Source: Clostridia bacterium (GTDB lineage: Bacteria; Bacillota; Clostridia; TANB77; UBA1234). Taken from it: DNA of 22,577 nucleotides. The DNA is taken from contig CAAEBC010000026.1 in NCBI GenBank assembly GCA_900753975.1, positions 1 through 22,577 of the forward strand, written 5' to 3'. Position 1 is the stretch's first letter; every line of letters starts with the position of its first letter. The notes beneath the pieces were generated by a model. That model was given only the letters and a program-made list of their open reading frames with translations. It made no database searches and was not told where the DNA came from. Made by a program: the position numbers and the translations under genes. This document shows, in pieces, positions 21,991 to 22,577 of this stretch.

Positions 21991-22577
21991 ACTATTACTT
22001 CATACTTGTTGTGCACCTTGTTCTACTTATGTTGTAGACAAGCTTAGAAAAGACGGATATGACGATATAACGGCATATTGGTATAATATTAATATTCATC
22101 CATTTACTGAATATAAAATGCGTTTAGATACGTTAAAGCAATATGCTGAGATGATAAATTTACCACTAGTTATTGATTATGATTACGGCATAAGGGAGTT
22201 TACTAGAAATGTAGCTAACAACATAGATGCTAGATGCTATTTTTGTTATTACTCAAGACTTGAACGTACTGTAAAATATGCTAAAGAAAATGGATATGAC
22301 TCTTTTTCTACAACACTTTTAGTTAGTCCATATCAAAAGCATGAGCTAATAATAAAAATTGCAAATGAACTTTCAGAAAAATACGAGATTCCTTTTATTT
22401 ATCAAGACTTTAGAGAAGGATTTAGAATAGGTCAACAAATGGCAAGAGATGCCGGACTTTACATGCAAAAATATTGTGGGTGTATTTATTCGGAGGAGAT
22501 GAGATATTATAACCGCAATCCTATACAAACCACTAATACCAATGGTTACGAGATACCAAAAGAACCTAGAATGCAGG
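21980..22577 (+). CDS. queH: Epoxyqueuosine reductase QueH (3' end beyond window)
   Basis: The visible 199 residues reduce epoxyqueuosine to queuosine in tRNA, in the QueH (formerly DUF208) family rather than QueG. Conserved cysteines are present: HTCCAPC (C10, C11, C14), RCYFCYYSRL (C86, C89) and KYCGCIYSE (C166, C168), which provide the metal and cluster ligands. It starts inside ruvB (ATG at 21980 with GGGGGTGG as SD). The family is about 180-210 residues, so only a few residues are missing. The ruvB-queH order suggests queA or tgt may follow outside the window. Confidence 0.95.
   Translation, partial: MKNRLLLHTCCAPCSTYVVDKLRKDGYDDITAYWYNINIHPFTEYKMRLDTLKQYAEMINLPLVIDYDYGIREFTRNVANNIDARCYFCYYSRLERTVKYAKENGYDSFSTTLLVSPYQKHELIIKIANELSEKYEIPFIYQDFREGFRIGQQMARDAGLYMQKYCGCIYSEEMRYYNRNPIQTTNTNGYEIPKEPRMQ

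Overview
The window looks like the chromosome of a spore-forming, low-GC Clostridia-type Firmicute. The bulk sequence is very AT-rich and Shine-Dalgarno (SD) sites are strong. A SpoIIID sporulation regulator sits next to the MurT/GatD lipid II amidation pair, and feoA-feoB, ruvB and queH are of the clostridial kind. I cannot name the species; an uncultured gut clostridium would fit.

Layout. (1) 1-2501: a tandem pair of zinc-ribbon membrane proteins with a PH-like domain, then a membrane-anchored DUF3221-like protein. (2) 2504-2679: a very long palindrome between convergent genes. (3) 2703-5907: a TetR regulator divergent from feoA-feoB, which carry a near-consensus promoter, then a nested-hairpin terminator. 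(4) 6212-10805: the most unusual part. A shortened ProA/aldehyde-dehydrogenase-like protein lacks the catalytic-cysteine segment. It is followed by a large leucine-rich-repeat (LRR) protein broken into two frames at an A6 run. (5) 10892-13582: a SERCA-like Ca2+ P-type ATPase. (6) 13630-16862: an accessory patch around tRNA-Pro and tRNA-Leu. It holds an orphan gene, an LRR pseudogene, a metallophosphoesterase and a HTH-PIN-like fusion. The intact protein genes here each have their own promoter, and several look less AT-rich than the surroundings. (7) 17016-19385: murT-gatD, then spoIIID, whose SD lies inside the terminator hairpin of the preceding operon. (8) 19538-22577: an apparent operon of an alpha/beta hydrolase, a LemA-like protein, ruvB and queH, the last cut by the window edge.

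Functional modules are iron(II) uptake, Ca2+ export, cell-wall amidation, Holliday-junction migration and queuosine synthesis. The best candidates for something undescribed are the pseudo-aldehyde-dehydrogenase/LRR pair at 6.2-10.8 kb, the HTH-PIN fusion, and the family of long hairpins sharing one core sequence. All calls were made by eye, without database searches.
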